From positions 837,501 to 901,500 of the forward strand of contig NZ_CP060695.1 of assembly GCF_014352875.1 (NCBI RefSeq): a stretch of DNA of 64,000 nt, read 5' to 3'. The notes below the pieces were generated by a model. The model was not told where the DNA came from. It saw only the letters and a program-made list of their open reading frames with translations, and did not search any database. Shown piece by piece: positions 42,470 through 51,435 of this stretch. Positions within the stretch are counted from its first letter, which is position 1; each line of letters opens with the position of its first letter. Origin of the DNA: Polaribacter pectinis. GTDB taxonomy: Bacteria > Bacteroidota > Bacteroidia > Flavobacteriales > Flavobacteriaceae. The position numbers and the translations under genes are program-made.

Positions 42470-44986
42470 ATGAAATTAAGACAAAATGTTTTTCTAGTAT
42501 TATTTTTATTTTCGATACAACTAATATCTGCCCAAATAAAAGGAAAAATTGTTGATGGAGAAGATAATTATCCATTAGAATATGCTAGTGTAGCTTTATA
42601 TAATTCTCAAAGTAAAACTTTAATTAATGGTGTTGTCACAGATAATAAAGGTCAGTTTTTAATTACCAGTGTAAAATCTGGAACCTATTATATAGAAGCT
42701 TCTTTTCTTGGTTATCAGACAAAAACTATACAGTCTATTGTTATCAACAAAAACGGAGAATTTAAAGATGTAGGAACCATAAAATTAAGTTTAGGTACTA
42801 CAAATCAATTAAATGAAGTAGTTGTTAAAACAGAAAAACAAACGGTTTCTCATAAAATTGATCGACAAGTTTTCGATACTAAAAAATATCAAACAGCTGT
42901 TGGTGGAAATGCTGTAGATATTGTAAAAAATTTACCTTCAGTTACAATAGATGGTTTAGGAGAAATAAGTGTAAGAGGAAGTAAAGGTTTTACCGTTTTA
43001 ATAAATGGCAAACCAACACAAGGAGATGCAAGTGCAATTCTAGCACAATTACCAGCTAATGCATTGCAATCTATAGAGTTAATTACTGCACCTTCTGCAA
43101 AATATGATCCTGAAGGAAAAGGAGGAATACTAAACATACTCACAAAAAAAGGAGCAATTAACGGAACATTTGCTCAAATTAATGTTCGTGGTGGATTTCC
43201 TTCGATTGAAGATTATGACACAAAAGTAGCAGCACAGAGATATGGAATTGATGCAACTGTAAATAAAAGAACAGATAATTGGAATATTTCTGTTGGAGCA
43301 AGTTATCAAAGAAATGATAAAACCGGTAGAAGAGAAGGAGACATGTTTATTGTAAATACTCCAGAAGACAAAACAACTTTTTTACCTTCTGATGGAGAAC
43401 GTAGTTTCGATGAAATTACCTATAATGGACGTTTTAACGTAGATTATACGCCAAATAAAAATGATAATTTTTCTTTAGGATTTTTTGCAGGAAAAAGAAC
43501 AAAAGAACGTTTGGCAGATATTGTTTACTTCGATAATCATGCAATTTCTCCAATTGGGAGTAACAATCGTGAATATACATTTGCATATTACAATCATAAT
43601 TTAAGAGTTAGAAAAGGAGATTTTGCTTTAGGAAGTTTCGATTATTCGCATAAATTTGATAATAAATCTAAAATTTCTACTTCTATATTATATGAATACA
43701 CTTTTTTAGGCGGACCAACAGAAAATGATAATTTAGGTTTTCCAGATAATAATATTGTGTATCAAAAAGAATTCAATACAAACGACAATCCTTTATATGG
43801 AACACGTTTTAATTTAGATTATCAATGGAAACCTTTTGAATTAGGAACTTTAGAAACAGGTTATCAATACAGGGATTTAGATCACACAGGAAAATTCGTT
43901 TATGAAAGAGATGGTGTTTTAGTACCTGAATTTTCTAGTGATGTTAGTTTAAAAAGAGTAATTCATTCTAGTTATGCACAAATTACTGGAACAAAAAATA
44001 AATGGGATTACGCAGCTGGTTTACGTTTAGAATCAATGGATAGAGAGTATAAAGAAGCTTTACAGAGTGAAACTACAGAAAACGTGTATGATTATGATTT
44101 TGTAAAGTTATTCCCTTCAGCATCTTTACAATATAAAATTGATGATAAAACAAACATAAAAACTGCATATAGTAAAAGAGTAGAAAGAACAACAACTTTT
44201 AAGATGAATAGTTTTGCAGAACGCGAACATTCAGAAGTTTTTGAGCAAGGAGATAATACGTTGTTGCCAGAATTTATAGATTTAGTTGAATTAGGCTTCA
44301 CAAAAAAACTAAAAAAAGGAAATTCCATTTATGCAACTGCATATTATAGACATGTAAATAATGTTATAAATCGTGTAAATACATTAGCCTACGAAAGTAA
44401 TGGTGCTGTTTTAGACAGTATTATAAACAGAGTATATTCTAATGTTGGTAAAAGTAATTCAATTGGTATTGAAGTTGGAGCAACTATAAAACCAACAAAA
44501 AATTGGACAAACTTCATCGGTGTAAACGTTTATAATTACGCTATTGATGGTGTTTTAAACTTTAGACATAGAGATGGAGTAGAAAGAAATTATGATATTG
44601 ATTCAAAATCTACTATTTATTCTTTCAATTTAAATTCTACGTATAATTTCTGGGAAAATGCTTCTTTGCAATTTACGTTTAATTATTTATCTGATAGAAA
44701 TACAGCAATGGGTGAAGATTCTCGTTTTTACTCGCCAAATTTAACGTTTAGAAAAACGTTTATGGACAATCGTTTAACAGCTACTTTACAGTGGCAAAAT
44801 ATAGATATGGGCTTATTTAAGACGAATGAACAACGAATTACTACATCTAGACCAAATCAATTTTTTACAACTACAAACTATGTCTATGAAGTAGATATGG
44901 TTTCTTTAAACCTTTCTTATACATTTAATGCAGCTAAAAATAAATCAAAATTTATTGATAGTGAATTTGGGAAACGTGAGTTTTAA
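42470..44986 (+). CDS. TonB-dependent-receptor-type outer membrane protein
   Basis: This 838-residue protein has a signal peptide (about 1-21), a CarboxypepD_reg-like domain (about 22-105; KGKIVDGEDNYPLEYASVALYNS), a plug domain (about 130-225; SVRGSKGFTVLINGKPTQGDASAILAQLPANALQSIELITAP) and an outer membrane barrel of the OMP_b-brl_3 kind ending in an aromatic residue-rich strand (VDMVSLNLSYTF). No SusD-like gene is adjacent, so a glycan-uptake role is not indicated. Substrate unknown. A TATTTTTG -7 box lies at 42440-42447. Confidence 0.88.
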   Translation: MKLRQNVFLVLFLFSIQLISAQIKGKIVDGEDNYPLEYASVALYNSQSKTLINGVVTDNKGQFLITSVKSGTYYIEASFLGYQTKTIQSIVINKNGEFKDVGTIKLSLGTTNQLNEVVVKTEKQTVSHKIDRQVFDTKKYQTAVGGNAVDIVKNLPSVTIDGLGEISVRGSKGFTVLINGKPTQGDASAILAQLPANALQSIELITAPSAKYDPEGKGGILNILTKKGAINGTFAQINVRGGFPSIEDYDTKVAAQRYGIDATVNKRTDNWNISVGASYQRNDKTGRREGDMFIVNTPEDKTTFLPSDGERSFDEITYNGRFNVDYTPNKNDNFSLGFFAGKRTKERLADIVYFDNHAISPIGSNNREYTFAYYNHNLRVRKGDFALGSFDYSHKFDNKSKISTSILYEYTFLGGPTENDNLGFPDNNIVYQKEFNTNDNPLYGTRFNLDYQWKPFELGTLETGYQYRDLDHTGKFVYERDGVLVPEFSSDVSLKRVIHSSYAQITGTKNKWDYAAGLRLESMDREYKEALQSETTENVYDYDFVKLFPSASLQYKIDDKTNIKTAYSKRVERTTTFKMNSFAEREHSEVFEQGDNTLLPEFIDLVELGFTKKLKKGNSIYATAYYRHVNNVINRVNTLAYESNGAVLDSIINRVYSNVGKSNSIGIEVGATIKPTKNWTNFIGVNVYNYAIDGVLNFRHRDGVERNYDIDSKSTIYSFNLNSTYNFWENASLQFTFNYLSDRNTAMGEDSRFYSPNLTFRKTFMDNRLTATLQWQNIDMGLFKTNEQRITTSRPNQFFTTTNYVYEVDMVSLNLSYTFNAAKNKSKFIDSEFGKREF

Positions 44987-45004
44987 GTAGCTAATTTTTA
45001 AAAG

Positions 45005-45043
45005 AAAAAATCCTTCAATTTTTAAATTTGAAGGATTTTTTTT
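45005..45043 (+). terminator. Terminator of the outer membrane receptor gene
   Basis: AAAAAATCCTTCAA and TTGAAGGATTTTTT form a hairpin followed by T, between convergent genes (aroB on the other strand); it may act both ways. Confidence 0.85.
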
Positions 45044-45077
45044 ATGAACTTTAAAGTACTGTTTCTTAAATTTATAA

Positions 45078-46136
45078 TTACGAATTATAAAATTCCATAC
45101 TCTCAACAATTAAATCTTCAGAGACTTTACAATCTAATTTATGATTTTCATAATCGTTTAAAAGCACAAAATTTACTTGTCCGTTTACGTTTTTCTTATC
45201 ATGTTTTAATAATTCCATAATTCCAGAAAAATCTTCTTTTAAAAGATTTATTTTATCATAAATAGATAAAACAACCTCTTTTATTTCGTTTAATTTGGTT
45301 TCTGGAAAATTTAGAAGTTTACTAGAAATATAGCTTTCACAAACCATTCCAATAGCAATTGCTTCACCATGAGTTAAGTTTTCCTTATCTGCCGATTCTA
45401 AATAAAAAGACTCAATTGCATGCCCAATTGTATGTCCAAAATTTAATATTTTACGCAAACTTTTTTCTTTCGGATCTTGTAGAACAACTTCATTTTTTAT
45501 TTCAACAGATCTAAATATTAATTCGTTGATATGTAGTCCTTTGTTTAGTTTTACCTCATTAAATAGTTTAATATCATAAGTAACACCATATTTAATGATT
45601 TCTGCCATTCCAGATTTAATTTCTCTTTCTGTTACAGTCGTTAAATAATCTGCATCTACCAAAACCATTTCTGGGTTAGAAAACAAACCAATCTGGTTTT
45701 TTAAAACTCCTAAATCAACTCCAGTTTTTCCACCAACAGAAGCATCAACCATAGAAAGTAAAGTTGTTGGTATATTTACAAAGTCGATTCCACGTTTAAA
45801 ACAAGAAGCCACAAAACCACCTAAATCTGTTATTACTCCACCACCCAAAGTAATTAGTAAACTTTTTCTATCACCACCAAGTTCTGTAATTGCGTTCCAG
45901 ACACCAATACAAGTTTCAATATTTTTATTAATCTCTCCAGACTCAATTTCTATGACTTCGATTCTCTTATTTGTTTCTAAATTTGGTATAAATTTAGGGT
46001 AACAATGTTCAAAAGTATTCTCATCTACTAAAATAAATATAGTAGAGTAATCATTTTTAACAATTAAATTAGATAGCTTTTTATACGCTTCTTCTTGAAA
46101 ATGAACAGGATAACTTGCGGCTTGAATAGTTTTCAT
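45078..46136 (-). CDS. aroB: 3-dehydroquinate synthase
   Basis: AroB converts DAHP to 3-dehydroquinate, the second step of the shikimate pathway, using NAD+ and a divalent metal. The 352-residue sequence has the NAD-binding motif GGGVITDLGGFVASCFKRGIDFVNIPTTLLSMVDASVGGK and the metal ligands (Glu in MAEIIKYG, His in FGHTIGHAIE and in THGEAIAIGM). The length is normal. It is transcribed alone, divergently from proline dehydrogenase. Confidence 0.96.
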   Translation of the reverse strand: MKTIQAASYPVHFQEEAYKKLSNLIVKNDYSTIFILVDENTFEHCYPKFIPNLETNKRIEVIEIESGEINKNIETCIGVWNAITELGGDRKSLLITLGGGVITDLGGFVASCFKRGIDFVNIPTTLLSMVDASVGGKTGVDLGVLKNQIGLFSNPEMVLVDADYLTTVTEREIKSGMAEIIKYGVTYDIKLFNEVKLNKGLHINELIFRSVEIKNEVVLQDPKEKSLRKILNFGHTIGHAIESFYLESADKENLTHGEAIAIGMVCESYISSKLLNFPETKLNEIKEVVLSIYDKINLLKEDFSGIMELLKHDKKNVNGQVNFVLLNDYENHKLDCKVSEDLIVESMEFYNS

Positions 46137-46196
46137 CGATAAAATATTATGACTGCAAATTAAATAGAATTTATTGAATTATTTATCCTCTTGCAG

Positions 46197-46204
46197 TATA
46201 TTTG
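46197..46204 (+). promoter_or_regulatory. -7 box of the proline dehydrogenase gene
   Basis: TATATTTG, with a TTTG-like ATTG about 20 bases upstream. It overlaps an upstream TTG that had been a possible start, supporting the ATG at 46226. Confidence 0.5.
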
Positions 46205-46225
46205 TTTTTGATAAAACGATACCGA

Positions 46226-47389
46226 ATGAAACTTTTCGACAATACAGAAGTAGCTTTTGCTTTAAAATCAGATTCACAATTAGAACGCGCTTATTTTTTG
46301 TTTAAAATGATACAAAACCAACCAATGGTAAGAATTGGTAGTGCTGTAACTAATTTTGCTTTAAAAGCACATTTGCCAATAGAAGGCCTAATCCGTTCAA
46401 CGGTTTTCGACCATTTTTGTGGTGGTGTAACAGAAGAAGATTGTTTACCAATCATAGATAATATGCATACAAATGGTAACGTGCATAGTGTTTTAGACTA
46501 TTCTGTAGAAGGAAAAGACAAAGAAGTAAGTTTTGATGGAGCTTTAAAAATCATTTTAAAAATTGTTGATTTTTGTGAAGAAAAAAAGTCAATTCCATTT
46601 GCTGTTTTTAAACCATCAGGATTTGGACGTTTTGGTTTGTATCAAAAAATATCTGAAGGAAAAGAATTAACAAAAGACGAAGAAGCAGAGTGGGAGCGTG
46701 TTTTAAATCGTTTTCATACAGTTTGTAAAGCTGCTCTTAAAAAAGATGTTCCATTATTAATAGATGCAGAAGAAAGTTGGATGCAAAAAGCTGCCGATGA
46801 TCTTATAGAATCTTTAATGGAAACATATAATAAAGAAAAAGCTATTGTTTTTAATACATTACAAATGTATAGACATGATAGAATGGAATATTTAAAAGAG
46901 TTACGTTCTAGAGCTCATCAAAAAGGGTTTTACATTGGTATGAAAGTAGTTCGTGGTGCTTACATGGAAAAAGAACGAGAAAGAGCAGAAGAAAAAGGAT
47001 ATCCTTCACCAATTTGTGAAAACAAAGAAGCAACAGATCTAAATTATGATGAAGCCATAAAATACATGATGGAACATCCAAGAATGGCACTTTTTGCAGG
47101 AACTCATAATGAAGAAAGCTCCTATTTAGTTATGGATTTAGCTAAAAAATACGGAATTAAAGAAAATGATAAAAGACTGTGGTTTGGGCAATTATTTGGT
47201 ATGAGCGATCATATTAGCTATAATTTAGCAAACCAAGGTTACAATGTTGCAAAATATTTACCTTTTGGTCCAGTTAGAGATGTTATGCCGTATTTAATTC
47301 GTAGAGCAGAAGAAAATACTTCTGTTGCAGGACAAACAAGTAGAGAATTAAATTTATTGAAAACAGAGCGTAAACGCAGAAAATTGTAA
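46226..47389 (+). CDS. Proline dehydrogenase
   Basis: A 387-residue FAD enzyme that oxidises proline to pyrroline-5-carboxylate, the first step of proline degradation. The PRODH barrel is recognised by FAVFKPSGFGRFGLYQKI, LLIDAEESWMQ, FNTLQMYRHDRMEYL, GMKVVRGAYMEKERERA, and the C-terminal proline-binding motif LIRRAEENTSVAGQ. It is a stand-alone version (not fused to P5C dehydrogenase as in PutA). Its stop overlaps the ATG of the next small gene by one base. Confidence 0.94.
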   Translation: MKLFDNTEVAFALKSDSQLERAYFLFKMIQNQPMVRIGSAVTNFALKAHLPIEGLIRSTVFDHFCGGVTEEDCLPIIDNMHTNGNVHSVLDYSVEGKDKEVSFDGALKIILKIVDFCEEKKSIPFAVFKPSGFGRFGLYQKISEGKELTKDEEAEWERVLNRFHTVCKAALKKDVPLLIDAEESWMQKAADDLIESLMETYNKEKAIVFNTLQMYRHDRMEYLKELRSRAHQKGFYIGMKVVRGAYMEKERERAEEKGYPSPICENKEATDLNYDEAIKYMMEHPRMALFAGTHNEESSYLVMDLAKKYGIKENDKRLWFGQLFGMSDHISYNLANQGYNVAKYLPFGPVRDVMPYLIRRAEENTSVAGQTSRELNLLKTERKRRKL

Positions 47390-47679
47390 TGAAAACCGTA
47401 GAAGAAATTAGAATATTGCTCCATAAAAACAAATTGAGATTACATCAAGAAATCTCTCAAAGCAAGGAAGCGATGCATTTAATTAGAAAATCTACACACT
47501 CGAAGTTAACATTTGAAGAGAAGGAAAAAATAAAAATTCAACTGTTAGATATTTGTAAGTCGATACCAGCATTGGCAGTTTTTTTATTGCCTGGAGGTGC
47601 ATTATTGCTACCATTACTAATAAAATTAATTCCAGATATTTTACCCTCTGCATTTCAAGACAATCCTAAAAATGAATAA
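47389..47679 (+). CDS. Small LETM1-like protein
   Basis: A 96-residue protein: N-terminal helical part (about 1-55, charged) and a hydrophobic C-terminal segment SIPALAVFLLPGGALLLPLLIKLIP (about 62-86) resembling the conserved hydrophobic core of LETM1-like ribosome-binding domains (FLLPGGxxLLPLL). It may associate with the inner membrane. The one-base overlap with proline dehydrogenase (TAATG) indicates translational coupling. Function is not established in bacteria. Confidence 0.72.
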   Translation: MKTVEEIRILLHKNKLRLHQEISQSKEAMHLIRKSTHSKLTFEEKEKIKIQLLDICKSIPALAVFLLPGGALLLPLLIKLIPDILPSAFQDNPKNE

Positions 47680-47704
47680 TTTGGACGTTACCTTATCAGG
47701 TCGC

Positions 47705-47831
47705 GCTTTCCACTATATCTTTTTATTTAGAATATATATCAATAGCTATCTGTAGTTCAGTTAATTAATAAATTAATTCGTAGATACTTGAGTAAATTTA
47801 GCATAAAAAGGATGCCGTTTCAATCGCTAAC
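47705..47831. repeat. Palindromic intergenic repeat, family A copy 2 (with a long interior)
   Basis: GCTTTCCACTATATC (47705-47719) and GGATGCCGTTTCAATC (47810-47825) match copies 1 and 3, but about 80 bases of unrelated AT-rich sequence separate them here, where the others have a short hairpin. It is followed by GCTAACGC. It lies between the LETM1-like gene and typA (gap 47680-47951), which otherwise holds only the typA promoter. Confidence 0.65.
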
Positions 47832-47921
47832 GCGCACACATGCCAAAACAGTTCAAATTATTTAACAATATGGCACATTAAAATACTTTGTAAAAAATAG
47901 TGTAATTCACTTCTAAACAAT

Positions 47922-47929
47922 TACTTTTG
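47922..47929 (+). promoter_or_regulatory. -7 box of typA
   Basis: TACTTTTG fits TAnnTTTG and lies 22 bases before the typA ATG; no exact -33 TTTG. Confidence 0.5.
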
Positions 47930-47951
47930 CACGAAATTTAAGAAAGTACAA

Positions 47952-49724
47952 ATGCACGAAATTAGAAACATCGCAATTATTGCCCACGTCGATCACGGAA
48001 AAACAACTTTGGTAGATAAAATTATAGATCAAGCAAAAGTTTTAGACGACCGTAAAGAACGTACAGATTTATTGTTAGATAATAACGATTTAGAGCGTGA
48101 AAGAGGAATTACAATTCTTTCTAAAAACGTTTCTGTTACTTATAAAAACACAAAAATTAACGTAATTGATACTCCTGGTCACGCCGATTTTGGTGGAGAA
48201 GTAGAGCGTGTATTAAAAATGGCTGATGGTGTTTTGTTATTAGTTGATGCATTCGAAGGGCCAATGCCACAAACTCGTTTTGTGTTAGGTAAAGCTTTAG
48301 AGTTAGGTTTAACGCCAATTGTTGTAGTAAACAAAGTAGATAAAGAAAACTGTACACCAGATTTAGTGCACGAAAAAGTTTTCGATTTAATGTTTGCTTT
48401 AGAAGCAACTGAAGAGCAATTAGATTTTGCAACTATTTATGGTTCTGCAAAAAATAATTGGATGTCTACAGATTGGAAAAACGAAACAGACAATATTATT
48501 CCTTTATTAGATGCTGTTATAGAATCTATTCCAGCAACAAAATACAACGAAGGAACTGCTCAAATGCAAATTACATCTTTAGATTTTTCTTCTTTTACAG
48601 GAAGAATTGCAATCGGACGTATATTTAGAGGAGATTTAGAAGTTGGTAAAGATTACATGCTTTGTAAAGCAGATGGATCTACTAAAAAAGTAAGAATTAA
48701 AGAATTACACGTATTCGAAGGAATGGGTAAAATGCAAGTAGACAAAGTTCCTTGTGGAGATATTTGTGCTATTACCGGTATTGAAGGTTTCGAAATTGGT
48801 GATACAATTGCAGATTTAGAAAATCCTGAAGCATTACCAAGAACAGAAATTGACCAACCTACAATGAGTATGTTGTTTACAATTAACAATTCTCCTTTCT
48901 TTGGTAAAGAAGGTAAATATGTAACATCTCGTCACTTAAGAGACAGATTGTTTAAAGAATTAGAGAAAAATCTTGCATTAAAAGTAGAAACTACAGATTC
49001 TGAAGATAAATTTAACGTTTTCGGACGTGGAGTTTTACACTTATCTGTATTAATTGAAACAATGCGTAGAGAAGGTTATGAATTACAAGTGGGAAGACCA
49101 CAGGTAATTTTAAAAGATATAGATGGTGTAAAATCAGAACCATATGAAACCTTATCTATTGATGTACCAGAAGATGTTGCTTCTAAAGCAGTAAACTTGG
49201 TTTCTTTAAGAAAAGGAGATTTAATGATTATGGAGCCTAAAGGAGATTTACAACATTTAGAGTTTACAATTCCTTCTCGTGGTTTAATAGGTTTAAGAAA
49301 TAGAATTTTAACTGCAACAGCAGGTACTGCTATTATTAACCACCGTTTTTCAGAATACGGACCTTACAAAGGAGACTTTACAGAAGAAGTAAAAGGAGCA
49401 ATCGTTTCTTCTGCTGCTGGTAAAGCAACTGCCTATGCATTAAACCGTTTACAAGATAGAGGTCGTTTCTTTATTGATATCAATCAAGAAATATACATTG
49501 GTCAAGTAATTGGAGAAAACTCTAAATCAGACGATTTAGCAGTTAACTTAATTAAAGGAAAGCAATTAACAAACATGCGTAAATCTGGTACAGATGATGC
49601 TATGAAAATTGCACCAAAAGTAGACTTTTCTTTAGAAGAAAATATGGAATACATTAAAGCTGATGAGTATTTAGAAGTTACTCCAGAAAGTTTACGTATG
49701 CGTAAAATCAACTTTAAAGGATAA
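47952..49724 (+). CDS. typA: Translational GTPase TypA/BipA
   Basis: A 590-residue ribosome-associated GTPase that acts in stress and cold adaptation and in large-subunit assembly. Domain order: GTPase (G1 AHVDHGKTT, effector region ERERGITI, G3 DTPGHADF, G4 NKVD, G5 GSAKN), EF-Tu domain II, two EF-G-like alpha/beta domains and the BipA-specific C-terminal part (IGEN..SDDLAVNLIKGKQLTNMR). The length is normal. A terminator follows. Confidence 0.97.
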   Translation: MHEIRNIAIIAHVDHGKTTLVDKIIDQAKVLDDRKERTDLLLDNNDLERERGITILSKNVSVTYKNTKINVIDTPGHADFGGEVERVLKMADGVLLLVDAFEGPMPQTRFVLGKALELGLTPIVVVNKVDKENCTPDLVHEKVFDLMFALEATEEQLDFATIYGSAKNNWMSTDWKNETDNIIPLLDAVIESIPATKYNEGTAQMQITSLDFSSFTGRIAIGRIFRGDLEVGKDYMLCKADGSTKKVRIKELHVFEGMGKMQVDKVPCGDICAITGIEGFEIGDTIADLENPEALPRTEIDQPTMSMLFTINNSPFFGKEGKYVTSRHLRDRLFKELEKNLALKVETTDSEDKFNVFGRGVLHLSVLIETMRREGYELQVGRPQVILKDIDGVKSEPYETLSIDVPEDVASKAVNLVSLRKGDLMIMEPKGDLQHLEFTIPSRGLIGLRNRILTATAGTAIINHRFSEYGPYKGDFTEEVKGAIVSSAAGKATAYALNRLQDRGRFFIDINQEIYIGQVIGENSKSDDLAVNLIKGKQLTNMRKSGTDDAMKIAPKVDFSLEENMEYIKADEYLEVTPESLRMRKINFKG

Positions 49725-49749
49725 GAAATACAAATAGAATAATATATTT

Positions 49750-49782
49750 AAAAAGCTCAAGTTTTAAACTTGAGCTTTTTTT
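49750..49782 (+). terminator. Terminator of typA
   Basis: AAAAGCTCAAGTTT and AAACTTGAGCTTTT form a near-perfect hairpin followed by seven T. It runs directly into the promoter of the next gene. Confidence 0.9.
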
Positions 49783-49793
49783 ATCTTTGTAAT

Positions 49794-50174
49794 ATGAGTG
49801 ATTTTAAACACCTTTTCCAAACATTAAAACAAAGCCTTACAAATGATGAGTTTGTAAAACTTACATTAAGCAAACCTCTTAAAAAAGGTGAAGGATTGAT
49901 AAATGTATACATGCGTTTGTTTATCATTGATAATAAACAAGTTTTTCAATTAAAATACCGTCATAAAGAGGAAGAGAAATACAAACAATTTTCTTTTGAT
50001 GAGGTAATTTCTGAAATAGAAAATTTATTGATAAATAAATTTAGAGCAGCCACTTTATTTACCTTAAATGAAGATTTATTGGTTATGGTTTCTAAAAAGA
50101 AAGCTGTTTCTTACAGAGAGAATGCACCAAGTTTTAAAAATAAACTGCCAGACATAGAACCTCAATTTAGTTAA
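49794..50174 (+). CDS. Conserved protein of unknown function (126 aa)
   Basis: I do not recognise the family. The protein is soluble with an alpha/beta mix: LFQTLKQSLTNDEFVKLTLSKPL, a strand-rich part with VYMRLFIIDNKQVFQLKYRHKEEEKYKQF, a helix (FDEVISEIENLLINKFRAATLF) and a basic tail. A TTG start eight codons upstream is rejected because it lies within the typA terminator. A TATCTTTG -7 box (49782-49789) ends four bases before the ATG, so the message is predicted to start at the ATG itself. Confidence 0.7.
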   Translation: MSDFKHLFQTLKQSLTNDEFVKLTLSKPLKKGEGLINVYMRLFIIDNKQVFQLKYRHKEEEKYKQFSFDEVISEIENLLINKFRAATLFTLNEDLLVMVSKKKAVSYRENAPSFKNKLPDIEPQFS

Positions 50175-50342
50175 AATTGAGATGTTTATTCAATGTTTTA
50201 TAGGTGTAGTTAGAGAATTTAGATTATTTAATTATAATAAGATTAATAGAATAAACATCTGTTCTTGCTAAAAGAATAAAAAATCAAACAAATTTTAAAA
50301 ATTTGATAAAATTTCCTATTTCTTAAAAGTTTTTACTCTTCT
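50175..50342. other. Gap before the his promoter
   Basis: No gene is seen. An exact 12-bp inverted repeat (AGATGTTTATTC at 50180-50191, GAATAAACATCT at 50249-50260) brackets a 57-base AT-rich interval. It could be the 3' structure of the preceding gene's message. Nothing else is recognisable. Confidence 0.4.
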
Positions 50343-50375
50343 TTTGGTTTATATCTAATTAAATTTAGATATTTG
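50343..50375 (+). promoter_or_regulatory. his operon promoter
   Basis: TTTG (50343-50346), 21 bases, then GATATTTG (50368-50375), one mismatch to TAnnTTTG. The predicted start near 50379-50382 places the leader-peptide ATG about 12-15 bases downstream. Confidence 0.5.
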
Positions 50376-50393
50376 TAACTTATTAGAAAACAA

Positions 50394-50450
50394 ATGAACT
50401 TTATTCAATCACATCACCATCATTTTTACAATTGCAGTCAAGCGATTTAA
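50394..50450 (+). CDS. Histidine operon leader peptide
   Basis: The 18-codon ORF reads MNFIQSHHHHFYNCSQAI and stops with TAA at 50448. Codons 7-10 (50412-50423) are CAT CAC CAT CAT. It lies between the his promoter and a strong terminator in front of hisG. Four consecutive His codons in such a short ORF are the diagnostic sign of ribosome-mediated attenuation: when His-tRNA is scarce the ribosome stalls on them. The coding sequence is too short for ordinary gene callers. Confidence 0.9.
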   Translation: MNFIQSHHHHFYNCSQAI

Positions 50451-50512
50451 AGATGTATTGAATAAAATCAAGATATTTATAAACCCGTTTGAGCAAATCA
50501 AACGGGTTTTTT
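50438..50512 (+). terminator. his attenuator (terminator and antiterminator)
   Basis: AAACCCGTTTGA (50481-50492) pairs perfectly with TCAAACGGGTTT (50498-50509) around GCAAA, followed by T to 50512. The left arm can instead pair with TCAAGCG (50438-50444), the last codons of the leader peptide, in seven pairs with one G-U. A ribosome stalled at the His codons would leave TCAAGCG free and block termination; one that reaches the stop codon would cover it. Confidence 0.85.
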
Positions 50513-50554
50513 CAATTTTAAAACCGTATTTGTTCAGGCATTAAACAAAACAAA

Positions 50555-51412
50555 ATGAGTAATTTAAGAATTGCAGTACAAAAATCAGGAAGATTAAACG
50601 AAGATTCAATGAGAATCTTAAAAGACATTGGAATTTCTATCGATAATGGTAAAGACCAACTAAAAGCATCCGCAAGAAATTTTCCTGTGGAAGTTTTCTA
50701 TTTAAGAAATGGAGATATTCCTCAATATTTACGAGATGGAGTAGTAGATGCAGCAATAATTGGTGAGAATGTTTTAATAGAAAAAGGAAGCGATTTAGAA
50801 TTTGTAGAACGTTTAGGTTTTTCTAAATGTAAAGTTTCAATAGCTGTTCCAAAAGAATCTAAATCCAATTCTTTAAAAGATTTAAACGGAAAAAGAATTG
50901 CAACTTCTTATCCAGAAACAGTTAGAAAGTTTTTAAAAGAACAAAATCTAGATGCACAATTACACATTATTAATGGTTCTGTAGAAATTGCGCCAAATAT
51001 TGGTTTGGCAGATGGAATTTGCGATATCGTTTCCAGTGGAAGTACCTTATTCAAAAACGGATTAAAAGAAATTGAGGTTCTTTTAAAATCGGAAGCAGTT
51101 TTGGCAGTTTCTCCTCAAATTTCCGATGAAAGAAAAGTTATTTTAGACAAAATTCAATTTAGAATTCAGTCTGTTTTAAAAGGTAGAGATTCAAAATATG
51201 TGTTATTAAATGCACCAAATGATAAGTTAGAAAATATACTAAAACTCTTGCCAGGTATGAGAAGTCCTACAGTTTTGCCATTGGCAGAAAAAGGTTGGAG
51301 TTCTGTGCACACAGTAGTTACCAAGAATAAATTCTGGGACATTATCGAAGATTTAAAAGCAAATGGAGCCGAAGGAATTTTAGTGTGTCCAATTGAAAAA
51401 ATGGTACTTTAA
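50555..51412 (+). CDS. hisG: ATP phosphoribosyltransferase, long form
   Basis: HisG joins ATP and PRPP in the first committed step of histidine synthesis. The 285-residue sequence is the long form: a periplasmic-binding-like catalytic domain with LRIAVQKSGRL, DAAIIGENVL and the PRPP loop region GICDIVSSGSTL, and a C-terminal ACT-like regulatory domain (about 210-285; VLLNAPNDKLENILKLLPG, EGILVCPIEKM), which confers feedback inhibition by histidine. It does not need HisZ. It lies directly behind the attenuator; a palindromic repeat separates it from hisD. Confidence 0.96.
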   Translation: MSNLRIAVQKSGRLNEDSMRILKDIGISIDNGKDQLKASARNFPVEVFYLRNGDIPQYLRDGVVDAAIIGENVLIEKGSDLEFVERLGFSKCKVSIAVPKESKSNSLKDLNGKRIATSYPETVRKFLKEQNLDAQLHIINGSVEIAPNIGLADGICDIVSSGSTLFKNGLKEIEVLLKSEAVLAVSPQISDERKVILDKIQFRIQSVLKGRDSKYVLLNAPNDKLENILKLLPGMRSPTVLPLAEKGWSSVHTVVTKNKFWDIIEDLKANGAEGILVCPIEKMVL

Positions 51413-51435
51413 TTTAAAAAATTGAATGGTTTTTT

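Noticed and set aside
50346..50353. GGTTTATA complementary to TATAAACC at the base of the his terminator
   Set aside because: It lies in the predicted promoter, upstream of the transcription start, so it would not be in the RNA.
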